A DNA stretch of 64,000 bases from Azorinus chamasolen (taxonomy: Eukaryota > Mollusca > Bivalvia > Cardiida > Solecurtidae), in assembly GCA_963576725.1 (NCBI GenBank), contig OY755252.1, forward strand, positions 58,727,841-58,791,840, read 5' to 3'. Below the pieces are notes generated by a model, which did no database searches, was not told where the DNA came from, and saw nothing but the letters and a program-made list of their open reading frames with translations. Below, piece by piece: positions 63,806 to 64,000 of this stretch. Made by a program: the position numbers and the translations under genes. The number at the start of each line of letters is the position of its first letter. Positions within the stretch are counted from its first letter, which is position 1.

Positions 63806-64000
63806 ATGAACACTACAATATCTCATAGTCTCATCAATATAGCTGTTAAACACAGCATGCTAATTTTCTGATGGGTGCCGTCTGACGGAATATCGGGAAG
63901 TAGCTCAATATCACCATTTAGTAAACAATTTATGTGAAATATCATATTTATAATAATTTAACCAAAATATACATTATAATATACTACCAAAATGTGGGCC

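Overview
This is eukaryotic, intron-bearing, AT-rich DNA with no bacterial-type operons. A rhodopsin-family GPCR split by a phase-1 intron, a LINE reverse transcriptase, a tRNA-headed SINE and interspersed repeats of a type common in molluscs (57570-57866, 62040-62346) point to a lophotrochozoan, most likely a bivalve mollusc. The species cannot be named from the window.

Genes are few. A two-exon GPCR lies on the minus strand (exon 1 at 22588-21859, exon 2 at 16850-16252, 5 kb intron). A 5'-truncated LINE with an intact 821-codon RT frame lies at 36663-33675 (minus). A candidate cysteine-rich 3' gene end has two phase-compatible exons at 60916-60748 and 59456-59330 (minus). A candidate bidirectional promoter or first-exon region lies near 47.5-48.0 kb. 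A SINE is at 62.0-62.35 kb.

Most of the rest is a dense population of short non-autonomous DNA elements; by hand count more than 110 recognisable copies or fragments, over a third of the window. Nearly all have a long central palindrome between short terminal inverted repeats. I use working names. TTAA-flanked (piggyBac-like or Kolobok-like) families: A/A2 (ends CCCTTTACTCCAT or CCCTTTCCCTCATA; core CAGATCAGACGGCTCC), B (ends CCCATTCCCTCATA; core ATTGTGATAAATAGAGC), C/C2 (ends CTCTTTCGCTGCCAA; core GGATCCAGATGAGACGCCG), D (ends CCCTTTCACCGCC; core CAGATCAGACGCCGCC), E (ends CCCTTCGCTTGCT; core CAGATGAGACAGCTCC), F (core CAGATGAGAGGGCTCC), M and O (single copies). TA-flanked (pogo/Tigger-like) families: G (CAGTAAAACCTCTCTATAAC), H (CAGTAGAACCTGTCTTAAGC), I, J and K (CAGTTGAACTTCGATATCTC). 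Family L has CAGAG-type ends and no clear target duplication. Short arm and long arm mean the unequal stretches between the palindrome and the two ends.

The main biological signal is how these palindromes behave. Unrelated families with different target sites share the apex GCTCC-TATA-GGAGC. Five TTAA families share one homologous stem with a conserved oriented A/T mismatch. Stem arms carry paired substitutions. Many elements are nested in one another at TTAA or TA, up to three layers. Derivatives with one arm lost, a collapsed stem or two long arms recur. This suggests an active palindrome-driven remodelling process in this genome.
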